In this document: piece after piece, positions 17,154-25,447 of the stretch
Position numbering within the stretch: the stretch's first letter is position 1
Layout of the letters: each line of letters opens with the position of its first letter
Origin: Variovorax flavidus
Lineage (GTDB): Bacteria; Pseudomonadota; Gammaproteobacteria; Burkholderiales; Burkholderiaceae_C
Length of the DNA: 42,183 nucleotides
Assembly: GCF_030317145.1 (NCBI RefSeq)
Contig: NZ_JASZYE010000018.1
Coordinates: 1 to 42,183 of the forward strand
Direction of reading: 5' to 3'
Position numbers and translations under genes: made by a program
Notes under the pieces: generated by a model
What the model was told of the DNA's origin: nothing
The model's input: the letters and a program-made list of their open reading frames with translations, nothing else
The model's database searches: none

Positions 17154-17987
17154 AATTCAAGTTCAAGCGGACCAGGCCGTTCTGGGCGCCCTGACACTGA
17201 GCATTTAGATGGTCGAGGCAGGCGCATACAGCTAGCCCCGGCGCGAGGGTCGTCGCATGAGCGGTCCGCGCGGCCGACGCGCGAGCAGGACGTACGTCCG
17301 GGGGGAAGCGGAACCGGCGCACGGGACGTGGCCCAGACCCTCAGTACCCGGCCGCCGGCTTGGGTTAGGAGTTCGATGAACAGCAATGAGGTCCAGAGTT
17401 ACAGGCCAGGGCCAAGTTTGAAATCGCGTTTGAGCGCATGTCGCTCGGCATGGAGCGCCTGGCTCCGGGTTGTGGGACGAGAGGTCGCGTGATCTCGAGG
17501 CGGCAGTGCAAGTGGCGCGGGACGCGCTCGACTAGATCGAGGCGGCGTGCGGGCGCGGCTAAAGTTGAGTCATTTCCATGAGCCCCGATTACCACTCCGC
17601 CCGGCGCGAATGGCGGCCGCTCGATTGGGTTCCAGTAACGCGATGGCCCAGTCGATGAAGGGGTGTGAGCCCGGCTATGTCTGAAAAGCCTTGGAACCGG
17701 TCATAGGTTCTGAGATCGCATTGGGCGCCTGAATGACCGCAGTCGGCGGCACAGCGTGAATTCGCCGAGCGCCCGGGAAGGGCAGCAAACGCTGCCGCGG
17801 AGCCGACGTACAACGGTCGATGATGACCGGCAAGGTAGGGCCCTTTGCAGGTCTTGGCTAATGCAGATCCAGCACCCTAAAGCAGTCGTCCCCTTGCACC
17901 TTGGTGCAATGGCTTCTACGGACAGGGCGGGTTAGATTCGTAGATTGTTTGCTGAGCCGACAAGCCCACCTTCGTAAGGAGTCCTCA
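17154..17987. other. Long intergenic region with one gene relic
   Basis: About 830 bp between the hybrid kinase and the sulfatase. It holds a decayed small gene (17376-17562). The rest shows no credible frame. The final segment carries the sulfatase ribosome site AAGGAG. Confidence 0.5.
17376..17562 (+). pseudogene. Relic of a small (about 60-residue) helical protein gene
   Basis: AGGAG followed by ATG 17376 (MNSNEVQ) looks like a gene start. Protein-like sequence then appears in a shifted frame (QARAKFEIAFERMSLGMERL), shifts again after APG to WDERSRDLEAAVQVARDALD, meets an in-frame TAG, and continues IEAACGRG to TAA at 17560-17562. Joined, these give a plausible acidic helical protein of about 60 residues broken by two frameshifts and one stop. 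Family unknown. Chance reading is possible because the pieces are short. Confidence 0.45.
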
Positions 17988-19508
17988 ATGGCCGACAAGC
18001 CGAACATTCTGGTAATCATGGGCGACGACATCGGATGGATGAATCCGAGCATCTACCACCGGGGGATGATGGGCTACAGGACGCCCAACATCGACCGCAT
18101 AGGCAACGAAGGCGCGATGTTTACCGACTGGTATGGCCAGCAGAGTTGCACGGCAGGGCGGTGCGCATTCATCACGGGGCAGTGCCCCATTCGACCCGGG
18201 CTGACGAAGGTCGGGCTCCCCGGTGCAGACATCGGCCTTCAACCGGAAGATCCGACGATCGCCGAAGTGCTTGGTCCACTCGGCTACGTCTCGGGGCAGT
18301 TCGGCAAGAACCACCTTGGCGACAAGAACAAGTTCTTGCCCACCGTCCACGGCTTCGACGAGTTCTTCGGCAATCTCTACCACCTCAACGCCGAGGAAGA
18401 GCCAGAGGATCCGCAGTATCCGAAGGATCCTCGCTTCAAGGCGATGTTCGGCCCGCGAGGTGTCTTGAAGTCCAAGGCGACTGACAAGGACGACTTGACC
18501 GACCAGCCGCGATGGGGACCTGTCGGCAAGCAGACCATCGAAGACACAGGGCCTCTGACCAGGAAGCGCATGGAAACGGTGGACGAGGAATTCGTTGGCG
18601 CCGCTCTCGACTTCATGGATCGCCATGCAAGGGCCAGGAAGCCATTCTTTTGCTACGTCAACACGACGCGGATGCATGTCTGGACTCACCTGAAGCCTGC
18701 GTCACAGGGCGTGACCGGCCTCGGTTTGTACCCAGACGGGATGGTAGAGCTCGACGGCTTCGTCGGCCAGTTGATCGACAAGGTTGATGAACTCGGCATC
18801 GCCGAGAACACGATCGTGATCTTCACGACCGACAACGGCGCCGAGGTGATGACCTACCCTGATGGAGGGCAGACGCCATTTCGCGGCGAGAAAGCCACGA
18901 ACTGGGAAGGCGCCTTTCGCGTCCCGATGGTGATGCGCTGGCCCGGCGTCATCAAGCCGGGCACGATCGTCAACGACATCTGCGCCCACGAGGATCTGCT
19001 GGTGACTTTCGCAGCAGCGGCTGGCGATCCCGACGTCAAGGAGAAGTGCCTCAAGGGTTCGAAGTTCGGCGAGAAGTCTTTCCACGTCCACCTCGACGGC
19101 TACAACCTCATGCCGGCCTTCAAGGGAGAGACGAAAGAGTGGCCGCGCCAGGAATTTATCTACTGGAACGACGATGGACAGCTGTGCGGCATCCGGCTGA
19201 AGAACATCAAGCTGAACTTCCTCCAGCAGATGGCGACCGGCCTGGACGTTTGGACCAAGGAATTCACGAACTACCGCATCCCCCGGGCTTACAACCTGCG
19301 GTCAGACCCTTTCGAGAGGGCGGACGAAAGCGCAAAGCCGTTCGAGACTTCCAACCAGCTGTTCTTCATCGTGCCAGCGCAGGCCGTCGTCGCGAAGTGG
19401 TTGAGCACCTTCAAGGACTTTCCGCCTCGCCAGAAGCCGTCGAGCTTCAATGTGGATGACGTTTTACGGAAGCTGGAAGATGCGGCAGCGAAAGGGCCGG
19501 GGCGGTAG
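17988..19508 (+). CDS. Sulfatase (arylsulfatase-type), cytoplasmic, CTAGR active-site motif
   Basis: 506 residues of the alkaline-phosphatase superfamily. Metal ligands: D13 and D14 in VIMGDDIGW, and D282-N283 in TTDNGAEV. The residue converted to formylglycine in sulfatases should be C54, in SCTAGRCAFITGQ. The usual core is C-x-P-x-R; here the proline is alanine. The H-region QFGKNHLGD is conserved. AAGGAG precedes ATG 17988 and no signal peptide is seen, unlike many periplasmic sulfatases. Substrate cannot be inferred: aryl sulphates are typical for annotated relatives. It stands alone, flanked by 830 and 700 bp of non-coding DNA, with no maturase gene in the window. Confidence 0.93.
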   Translation: MADKPNILVIMGDDIGWMNPSIYHRGMMGYRTPNIDRIGNEGAMFTDWYGQQSCTAGRCAFITGQCPIRPGLTKVGLPGADIGLQPEDPTIAEVLGPLGYVSGQFGKNHLGDKNKFLPTVHGFDEFFGNLYHLNAEEEPEDPQYPKDPRFKAMFGPRGVLKSKATDKDDLTDQPRWGPVGKQTIEDTGPLTRKRMETVDEEFVGAALDFMDRHARARKPFFCYVNTTRMHVWTHLKPASQGVTGLGLYPDGMVELDGFVGQLIDKVDELGIAENTIVIFTTDNGAEVMTYPDGGQTPFRGEKATNWEGAFRVPMVMRWPGVIKPGTIVNDICAHEDLLVTFAAAAGDPDVKEKCLKGSKFGEKSFHVHLDGYNLMPAFKGETKEWPRQEFIYWNDDGQLCGIRLKNIKLNFLQQMATGLDVWTKEFTNYRIPRAYNLRSDPFERADESAKPFETSNQLFFIVPAQAVVAKWLSTFKDFPPRQKPSSFNVDDVLRKLEDAAAKGPGR

Positions 19509-19565
19509 TCGGTGGGTTCAAGCGATGGCGGGGCGGAAAAGCCGTCGTTGGTGGATAGCGGCTCC

Positions 19566-19606
19566 TGGCCGACTGTAGCCTGTCGGCTACCAGGCGCTTC
19601 GGGCCC
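19566..19606 (+). repeat. Dispersed 41-bp repeat, copy A
   Basis: The segment includes a stem GCCGAC/GTCGGC around TGTAGCCT and ends GGGCCC. It matches the reverse complement of 41723-41763 with two differences over 41 bases. Its first part, with four extra leading bases, matches 28750-28769. This is an imperfect palindromic, REP-like intergenic element. Confidence 0.7.
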
Positions 19607-19780
19607 AAACCGGCTGTACGCCTTCCTCCAAAGCAGCCGTTCACCACCCGTTCTAGGCATACCGCTCGCGGGCATTGAGATTGGGGTGGCCCAAACACAC
19701 GCAATGGTGTTGGTCACGGGCAACGGCGTTCCGGACGTAGCGCTCTCTGTCCGCGCATGCACCGTCCAGGCCAACCGCGC

Positions 19781-19927
19781 TTATTGAGACCTTCGTCCGC
19801 GGCTCGCCGACATGTCGGCCACATTGCCCCAGGTCCCTACGTTGGACGACTTCAGCAGGGGAGACGCATCGCCTATGGCGGCGAGTTCGTCGGCTGCGGC
19901 CCACAACGCACTACCGAATTCCTGCAT
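19781..19927 (-). pseudogene. Possible small gene relic
   Basis: The minus-strand frame from ATG 19925-19927 reads MQEFGSALWAAADELAAIGD and continues to a TAA at 19781-19783 (48 residues), with about three quarters GC at third positions. A plausible N-terminal hydrophobic segment lies upstream in a different frame. The pieces together would make a small membrane or secreted protein broken by a frameshift. Evidence is only composition and plausibility. Confidence 0.22.
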
Positions 19928-20224
19928 GCGCTGGGCTGCTGGCCCGGGATGTCGCGGCCGAATAGAGCGCCGCGATCACTACCGTTGCCGTGACGGCGCC
20001 GGCCATGGTCCTGAGTTCAAGACCAACGAGACCAGGGCGAGGGTGGTGGATGGCGCGTTGGAGCCCAGTGCCGCACTCGTGGTGGCACCGTGCTCAGGGC
20101 TGGCGCTCGCTGTCGTGCAGAGGCATTGGCTCGATGTCGGTCGGCTCGCGCAGATTCCTTGATCCTCGACGGGTGGCGTCGAGTTTGTGGCCGTCCGCCG
20201 CGCGGTAGGCGTCCCGGCAGCGCT

Positions 20225-21382
20225 TCAGGGCCCCGAAGCGTCTTCCATCGAGGGCGCGCGCAGCGGAAGGCGCACGGTGAACTCGCTGCCGCGGCCCTTG
20301 CCGTCGGAGCGCACCTCGACGAAGCCCTGATGGGCATCGACCAGATCCTTGACTAGAGAGAGACCGACGCCGAAGCCGCCTTGGGCCTGGTGCGGGTTTT
20401 CCTGCGTGAACAGCTCGAAGATGACCGGTAGCAGGTCGGACGGGATCCCCTGGCCGTCGTCGCTCACCTTGATCACGGCCTGATCGATCTCGACCGTGCA
20501 GTGCAGCCAGATCCGCCCGCCGCGCGGCGTGTACTTGACGGCGTTGTGCAGCAGGTTGAACACGATCTGATGCACCCGCGCCTTGTCAGCGTGCAGCCGG
20601 ATGGGCGCCGGAGGCGTCAGCACCTCGAGCGTCTGCAGCTTGGCCTTCGCATCGGGCGTGACGACTGCCGCGATCTCCCGCAGGTCGACGCCGAGATCGA
20701 AGGTGGACTTCACGAGTTGCAGCTTGCCCGCCCCGAAGCGGGCCACCTCGGCCAGATCCTCCATCATCCTTTCCATCTGGGCGACCTGGCGCTTGACGAC
20801 GTTGAGCGGCATCGTCAGTTCGGCGGTGACCAGGCCACGCCGCTCCACCACGTCGGTGACGCTGCGGATGGGGCCGAGCGCGTTGCGAACCTCGTGCGTC
20901 AGCCGGCCGAAGAAAACGTCCCGGCCCCGCAAGGCGTCGTGGGCGTGGTCAAGACGATTTTCGGTCGTTTCCATCTGGGCGCGCAGGTTGGTGCGGTCGC
21001 ACATGGTCTTCGCATAGCCGACGTGCCGGTCGCCCTCATGTAGGGCAACAAGGCTGCCCGCAACCCAGATGCGCGTGCCGTCTTTGCGAACGTGCCACCG
21101 GTCGTCTTCGGAATGGCCCATGGCGAGCGCGACGGTCCGTTCCATGTCCGCGAGGCCCAATGCCAAGTCCTCAGGCACGAAGATGATGTCGAGCGGCTGG
21201 CCAATCACCTCGTCCTCCCCATGGCCGAGCATCGCCTCGGCCGCGCCTCGCCAACCGGTGATGCGTCCGGCCGCGTCCAGCAGCACGAATGCGAAATCGG
21301 GGGCCTGCTGCCAGAGGAGCTCGAGTGCGCGCTCCGGTGTGACGCCAGGCGTGCTGCTGTGGTCGTTCTGAGTGCCGCCCAT
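20225..21382 (-). CDS. PAS-domain sensor histidine kinase (soluble)
   Basis: 385 residues from ATG 21380-21382 (in-frame ATGs at 21433 and 21442 are alternatives). A PAS domain (about 20-130, FAFVLLDAAGRITGWRGAAEAMLG) with its PAC extension leads to HisKA with FFGRLTHEVRNALGPI (His about 163), then HATPase with NLLHNAVKY, DDGQGI and FGVGLSLVKDLV. There is no receiver and no membrane segment. PAS-HisKA proteins of this size commonly sense small ligands or redox state, here unknown. It is divergently oriented from the kinase at 21762, sharing a 379-bp gap, so the pair may be co-regulated. No response regulator is adjacent. Confidence 0.93.
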   Translation of the reverse strand: MGGTQNDHSSTPGVTPERALELLWQQAPDFAFVLLDAAGRITGWRGAAEAMLGHGEDEVIGQPLDIIFVPEDLALGLADMERTVALAMGHSEDDRWHVRKDGTRIWVAGSLVALHEGDRHVGYAKTMCDRTNLRAQMETTENRLDHAHDALRGRDVFFGRLTHEVRNALGPIRSVTDVVERRGLVTAELTMPLNVVKRQVAQMERMMEDLAEVARFGAGKLQLVKSTFDLGVDLREIAAVVTPDAKAKLQTLEVLTPPAPIRLHADKARVHQIVFNLLHNAVKYTPRGGRIWLHCTVEIDQAVIKVSDDGQGIPSDLLPVIFELFTQENPHQAQGGFGVGLSLVKDLVDAHQGFVEVRSDGKGRGSEFTVRLPLRAPSMEDASGP

Positions 21383-21761
21383 GGCCCCATCGTGCGCTTG
21401 CGAAGGGGCTTCGACAATAGGCCAAGGCTGCATTCGCTGCATTCGCTGCTCTGGCGCTCGGGAAGCCCGGCGATGGCAGCCCAAGACATACCTGCCGTCG
21501 ACATCGGCGCACGAAACTGCGTTCGCCGAGCGGCGGGTCACACCGCAGTTCGGAAGGGAGAAGCAGAATCCACTATTGAAGAGGGGCTATGCCAGCCCCG
21601 ACGGACAGGGTTCCCGGCCGGTTCGCGTCCGACATCGCGCACAGAGCGCATGATGTGAGTTCATGGCCGAGCCGAGCCGCGCCGAAGCGCGCCGGGGGCG
21701 CCGAGTCTCTCCACTGAACATTTCGACTTTGCTGAAGCCGGCGTTACTCATGGAGGACCAT
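21383..21761. promoter_or_regulatory. Divergent promoter region between two histidine kinases
   Basis: About 380 bp separates the divergently transcribed kinase genes. No CACAGAC palindrome or clear sigma-70 pair was recognised. GGAGG at 21752-21756 is the ribosome site for the rightward gene. Promoters are inferred from orientation only. Confidence 0.35.
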
Positions 21762-22889
21762 ATGCATAGATTCCTCTACAACCACCGCGACGAACTCATT
21801 GAACGGTGCAAGGCCAAGGTTGCACAGCGGCCCAGGCGAGCAGCCACGCCGGCGCAGCTTGCCAACGGCGTTCCGATTTTTCTGGACCAGTTGATGAGAA
21901 CGCTGGAAGCGCAGGAAAACGGCGAGGTCGACGAGAGCTTCAGGATTTCAGGTGCCGCTGGCGGCGACGCAGCTGCCTTGTCCGAGATGGGCCTGAGCGC
22001 CGCTGCGCACGGTAAGGAGCTTTTGGAGCTCGGCTTTTCCGTCGACCAGGTGGTGCACGACTACGGCGATCTTTGCCAGGCCATCACAGACCTCGCCGTT
22101 GAACTCGACGCCCCATTCTCCGTCGACGAATTTCGCACGCTGAACCGTTGCCTCGACAACGCGATTGCCGACGCGGTCACCGAGTTCGGCATCTGGCGGG
22201 ACGCCAGCGTCGCACTTCAACAGACCGCCGATGAGAACGAGCGCCTGGGCGTGCTGGTGCACGAGCTGCGGAACTATTTGCACACTGCAACGCTTGCATT
22301 CACGGCCCTGGAGTCGGGAAGGGTTCCCGTCGGCGGCGCAACCGGCGCCGTGCTGAAAAGGAGCCTGACTTCGTTGGCGACCCTGCTCAACGTGTCGCTG
22401 TTCCAGGTCAAGGGCACGGCCGAAGCGCCTCAGGAGGCAGCCTTTTCGGTCGCGTTGTTCGTCGCGGAGGCCAGGAACGTCGCCTCGCTCGACGCGAGCG
22501 CTAAGGGCTGCACCTTCTTGGTCCCCGACGTCGACGCCACGCTGGGCATCTCCGGCAATCGGGAACGGCTCCTGGCGGCTTTGGTGAACTTGCTTCAGAA
22601 TGCCTTGAAGTTCACCCATGCTCACACCGAGGTCACACTGAGCGCCCATACCGAAGGCGACTATGTCTTGGTCGACGTCAAGGACCACTGCGGAGGTCTT
22701 CCTCCAAACGCTGCCTCGCGCATCTTCAAGCCCTTTGTTCAAGTCGGGGAGAACAAGAGCGGGTTGGGACTCGGTCTTTCCATTGCGCGACGAAGCGTCG
22801 AGGCGGATGGAGGCGTTTTGACCGTTCGGGACGTACCTGGCACGGGCTGTGTCTTCACCATCAAGCTTCCGCGAAGGATGCTTGACTAG
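21762..22889 (+). CDS. Histidine kinase with RsbRD-like N-terminal sensor domain
   Basis: 375 residues from ATG 21762, preceded by GGAGG at ideal spacing. The N-terminus (about 1-150: FLYNHRDELIERCKAKV..., ending in the helical region around VDQVVHDYGDLCQAITDLA) resembles the RsbRD (RsbR N-terminal, non-haem globin-like) sensor fold. A compact kinase follows: LGVLVHELRNYLHTATL (His about 167), NLLQNALKF, KDHCGGLPP and LGLGLSIARRSV. Soluble. The DHCGG box is a known variant of D-x-G-x-G in this type of kinase. The signal is unknown. It is divergent from the PAS kinase at 20225-21382. An upstream in-frame start at 21663 would add 33 residues of poor composition. Confidence 0.92.
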   Translation: MHRFLYNHRDELIERCKAKVAQRPRRAATPAQLANGVPIFLDQLMRTLEAQENGEVDESFRISGAAGGDAAALSEMGLSAAAHGKELLELGFSVDQVVHDYGDLCQAITDLAVELDAPFSVDEFRTLNRCLDNAIADAVTEFGIWRDASVALQQTADENERLGVLVHELRNYLHTATLAFTALESGRVPVGGATGAVLKRSLTSLATLLNVSLFQVKGTAEAPQEAAFSVALFVAEARNVASLDASAKGCTFLVPDVDATLGISGNRERLLAALVNLLQNALKFTHAHTEVTLSAHTEGDYVLVDVKDHCGGLPPNAASRIFKPFVQVGENKSGLGLGLSIARRSVEADGGVLTVRDVPGTGCVFTIKLPRRMLD

Positions 22890-23213
22890 CTGGAAGGAGC
22901 CGTTGCGGGCGACGTCTGCTTCTCGGCTGGGTGAGCCCAACAGTCGAAAGTCCGTTCAAGGACGACCCTAGGTGTTGACGCCGGCGCAAAATTCAGAGTA
23001 GTGCGGTCGAGGAAGAGGATTCAAGCATTAGCGAAGAGCTTTCTGGCCGCGGCGAATTGCGTGGGGATATGCATTAGGAAGCTCTCCCGCAGACCTCGGA
23101 GGCAGACGTGCAGACCTACATCTGCGGGGCCGGAACCTGACAGTCTGGACGCAACACCTCTCCAAAATTGGTAACGCCCTCAATTGGGGGCAACACTCGC
23201 TTGGGAGACCGCC
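22890..23213. other. Intergenic, no supported gene
   Basis: About 320 bp. A small inverted pair GCAGA-N6-TCTGC at 23110-23125 could be an operator half-match but is too short to call. Nothing else seen. Confidence 0.4.
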
Positions 23214-23639
23214 ATGAAGCAGAGAAAGATTTTCACCACAGTTGCGCTCGTCGGCATCCTCAGCCTCTCGAGCAGCGTTCTTGCTCAGACCACAGCGCAG
23301 CCTGCTGCAACTGATCCTGCAAAGGGAGGACAGGCCAGCACGAAAACGCCTGCCGGCGTCGCGAATCGGACGCAGCGTCCCGACGGAAGCAATCCTGCAC
23401 GTGAAGAAGTGAAATCCGAAGCTCGCTCAGAAAACCGCAGTCCGGCGAATACCACGGTTCCAAAGGGCGAACCTTCGACCATGACTAACAACCAGCCAAA
23501 CGCCCCGCAGCCGACGGGTGCGATGAGCCGAGCAGAGGTGAAGCCGAGCAAGGGTGACCTAAAACCCCAAGCGGGCGTGAAGGGCGAGCGGCCCGATGTG
23601 CCGACGAATCCCAAGGAGAAAACGGGCACGCCTCAATAG
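23214..23639 (+). CDS. Secreted low-complexity Pro/Thr/Lys-rich protein
   Basis: 141 residues. Signal peptide about 1-24 (MKQRKIFTTVALVGILSLSS, cleavage after VLA). The mature part is rich in Pro, Thr, Ala, Lys and Asn with no cysteine and no predicted fold, so probably disordered in the periplasm. ATG 23214 begins the signal peptide and is preferred over 23184. No family recognised. Motif-like phrases (KGGQAS, KGEPST, KGDLKP, KGERPD) recur loosely, suggesting a degenerate repeat. Confidence 0.7.
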   Translation: MKQRKIFTTVALVGILSLSSSVLAQTTAQPAATDPAKGGQASTKTPAGVANRTQRPDGSNPAREEVKSEARSENRSPANTTVPKGEPSTMTNNQPNAPQPTGAMSRAEVKPSKGDLKPQAGVKGERPDVPTNPKEKTGTPQ

Positions 23640-23690
23640 TTCTTGCTGAGCGCAGGCATGTCTCACGCCAGCGCCGCCAGATCGAAGGAC

Positions 23691-24124
23691 ATGACAATCA
23701 ATCGAATGGACAACGTCCTGATCGTTGTCGACGATCTCGAAAAGGTGAAGGCGTTCTTTGTAGAGTTGGGGTTCGAGCTTGAGGGGCAAACCACCGTGGA
23801 AGGGCCTTCTGTCGGCAGCTTGATAGGGCTTGGAAACGTCCGAGCCACCATCGCGATGCTACGGACTCCTGATGGGCAGGAGTTGGACTGGACAAATTCC
23901 ACACGCCGAGCGCAGTCAGGTTCGGGCCCGTGGACGCGCCGGTGAACGCTCTGGGTCTTCGTCGCATCATGTTTGCCGTCGACGACATCGATGCTGTCCT
24001 CGCGCAGATGCCGGCCTACGACGCAGAACTCATTGGCCAGATGCAATACGAGAAATCGTACCGGCTTGCCTATATTCGTGGGCCTGAAGGAATCATCGTC
24101 GGGCTTGCCGAGCAACTTGGGTGA
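23691..24124 (+). pseudogene. VOC-family (glyoxalase/bleomycin-resistance) protein, frameshifted
   Basis: The first frame encodes MTINRMDNVLIVVDDLEKVK...AFFVELGFELEGQ, a typical VOC first beta-alpha-beta-beta module, up to MLRTPDGQ. Homology then continues in another frame from LDKFHTPSAVRFGPVDAPVN through RRIMFAVDDIDAVLAQ to GIIVGLAEQLG. The switch lies at about 23880-23895, consistent with a small deletion in the D-G-H-G-x-x-E-L-type loop common in this subfamily. Intact length would be about 145 residues, normal for VOC. Substrate is unknown. A sequencing indel would give the same picture. Confidence 0.8.
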
Positions 24125-24324
24125 AGGCGGCCGGCTTTGCTCGCTCGCCAGCATTTCTATGCCCGCTGTGCGCCAAACGCCCCTCTGCGAAGGGCCCAAA
24201 TCGCTTGACCTCTGCGCCAGCTCGCTCTCGCTGCCATCGCTTCGGAGGCCGGCCTGATATGAGGCGGGCACCCTAATCTCGAGCTTGACGATGCCACCTC
24301 CGGCTGGCAATGTTGCATTGCAGC

Positions 24325-24651
24325 ATGAAAACGCCTGGCCTTACCCCCACTCTGCGGCTGCGCCTTGAAGATCTCGGCGCGGAGATCGCTTACGCTCGCC
24401 GAGAAGCTGACCTAGCGAACTTGGCAGCCATCTGCTATTGCGAAGTTCGTTCATGGGCCAGATGCGCGGGGGAAAAGCAGGTGGCTGATCTTGCATGGGA
24501 CCTATGTATTCAAGCGCCACCGCTGAACAAGGTCGCGTTCCTCGGTCAGATTGATCGCCTGATCGCGGAGCTCGAGGAGTCGTGCATGCGCGCCGGAATC
24601 GATCTGGTTGCTGCGACGTTGCGCTCCGCCCGGGCCCCATCGCACAACTGA
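24325..24651 (+). CDS. Small hypothetical helical protein
   Basis: 108 residues (MKTPGLTPTLRLRLEDLGAE...). Predominantly helical and acidic, with four cysteines (two close together in AICYCEV), no signal peptide and no membrane segment. The composition is convincing for a real gene, although I recognise no family. ATG 24325 gives a natural start; an in-frame ATG at 24310 adds only five residues. Followed after 158 nt by a small membrane protein gene. Confidence 0.6.
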   Translation: MKTPGLTPTLRLRLEDLGAEIAYARREADLANLAAICYCEVRSWARCAGEKQVADLAWDLCIQAPPLNKVAFLGQIDRLIAELEESCMRAGIDLVAATLRSARAPSHN

Positions 24652-24809
24652 GCAACGAGAGAATCCGCGGCATCGTGTTGGCCTCCGCCGCCAGCGGAAT
24701 CTCTCGGCCGGCCGACTTCGATTTGACTCAGGTGGTGCTGGACCATGATCATGCATGGCCCTTGCGTGTGCTCAAGTGCCACTGCCACGTTCAACGCACA
24801 ATTTCTGCC

Positions 24810-25124
24810 ATGAGAACCCGCCTTCTACCCATCTTGTATCGCCACGCATGGTGGTTGCCCGGCGCATGGTCCGCCATCGCGGCCGCCTTGGCCGCTGCCA
24901 CATTGCGACCAGGTGAACACAGCATCATGCTCATGGCCGCAATCCTTTGCGCTCTGCCATGGTCCCTCGCGCTACTGCTGTTGGACCCTGGCCAAGGGTT
25001 TGCAGATCGTGCGGCAGTCATCGTCATCGTCGGCCTCTTCGCCAACGTAGCCTTGACCTGGTGGGCCACGGCCCTCCTCCGAGCCCGCTTCCGTTCGGCC
25101 GGCCAGCTCAACGCGATTCGCTAG
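24810..25124 (+). CDS. Small three-helix membrane protein
   Basis: 104 residues with membrane segments at about 15-31, 37-58 and 67-90, a basic N-terminus and a short basic tail. The pattern of small three-helix proteins ending RSAGQLNAIR resembles families annotated SCO4225-like; this is a tentative resemblance. The frame is open further upstream to 24582 but composition changes sharply before ATG 24810. No partner genes are evident. Confidence 0.6.
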   Translation: MRTRLLPILYRHAWWLPGAWSAIAAALAAATLRPGEHSIMLMAAILCALPWSLALLLLDPGQGFADRAAVIVIVGLFANVALTWWATALLRARFRSAGQLNAIR

Positions 25125-25251
25125 CCAGTCTCGACCGTCGCGAGGAATTGGCTCGACGGCAACGTCGAGAGGTGCGCTCGGCTTGTGTGCGCTACGACCG
25201 TCAGGGCTATCACCGGGATCCTAGAAGCCCTGACATCATCACGATCAAGCG

Positions 25252-25446
25252 TCCGCTTCGGAACAACTGCTATGACTGCAGTGGGCCGAGGGTGTGTGGA
25301 AACATCTCAGATGGTCGCCTATATTGAGCCAACCCGTCTGAACGAGGTGGTGGCCCATGAAGCGATTCATCGAAGGCGAGGACCGTCAGCAGGTCACGCT
25401 ACTGCCAGAGTGCCTTGACGACTACATGGCGAAGACAATCCCGTTC
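25252..25446 (+). mobile_element. Remnant of an IS1182-like element (left end plus transposase start)
   Basis: 25283-25392 is a near-identical inverted copy of window positions 110-1, including the leader and the transposase ATG (25357). The reading frame gives MKRFIEGEDRQQVTLLPECL then DDYM, and a one-base deletion shifts what should read MAEDNPV. Recognisable transposase ends about 25446, one base before the esterase start. Upstream similarity fades around GTCCGCTTCGG at about 25252. Only about 30 codons of a normal transposase remain, so it is inactive. Confidence 0.85.
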
Positions 25447-25447
25447 A

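Larger units (their letters stand above)
19509..20224. other. Long intergenic region with repeat copy and possible relic
   Basis: About 715 bp. Contains the dispersed repeat copy A (19566-19606) and a possible minus-strand relic (19781-19927). A further minus-strand piece at about 19910-20005 reads MAGAVTATVVIAALYSAAT, a possible membrane or signal segment in another frame just upstream of that relic. Nothing else is supported. Confidence 0.4.

Noticed and set aside
17589..17813. 74-codon minus-strand frame (MYVGSAAAFAALPG...)
   Set aside because: Arg/Ser/His-rich composition and no motif; could contain old repeat sequence but no second copy was found in this window.
25183..25204. TTGTGTGCGCTACG, resembling the left half of the CACAGAC palindromes
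   Set aside because: The right arm is absent (CCGTCAG), so it is only a half-match beside the IS remnant.
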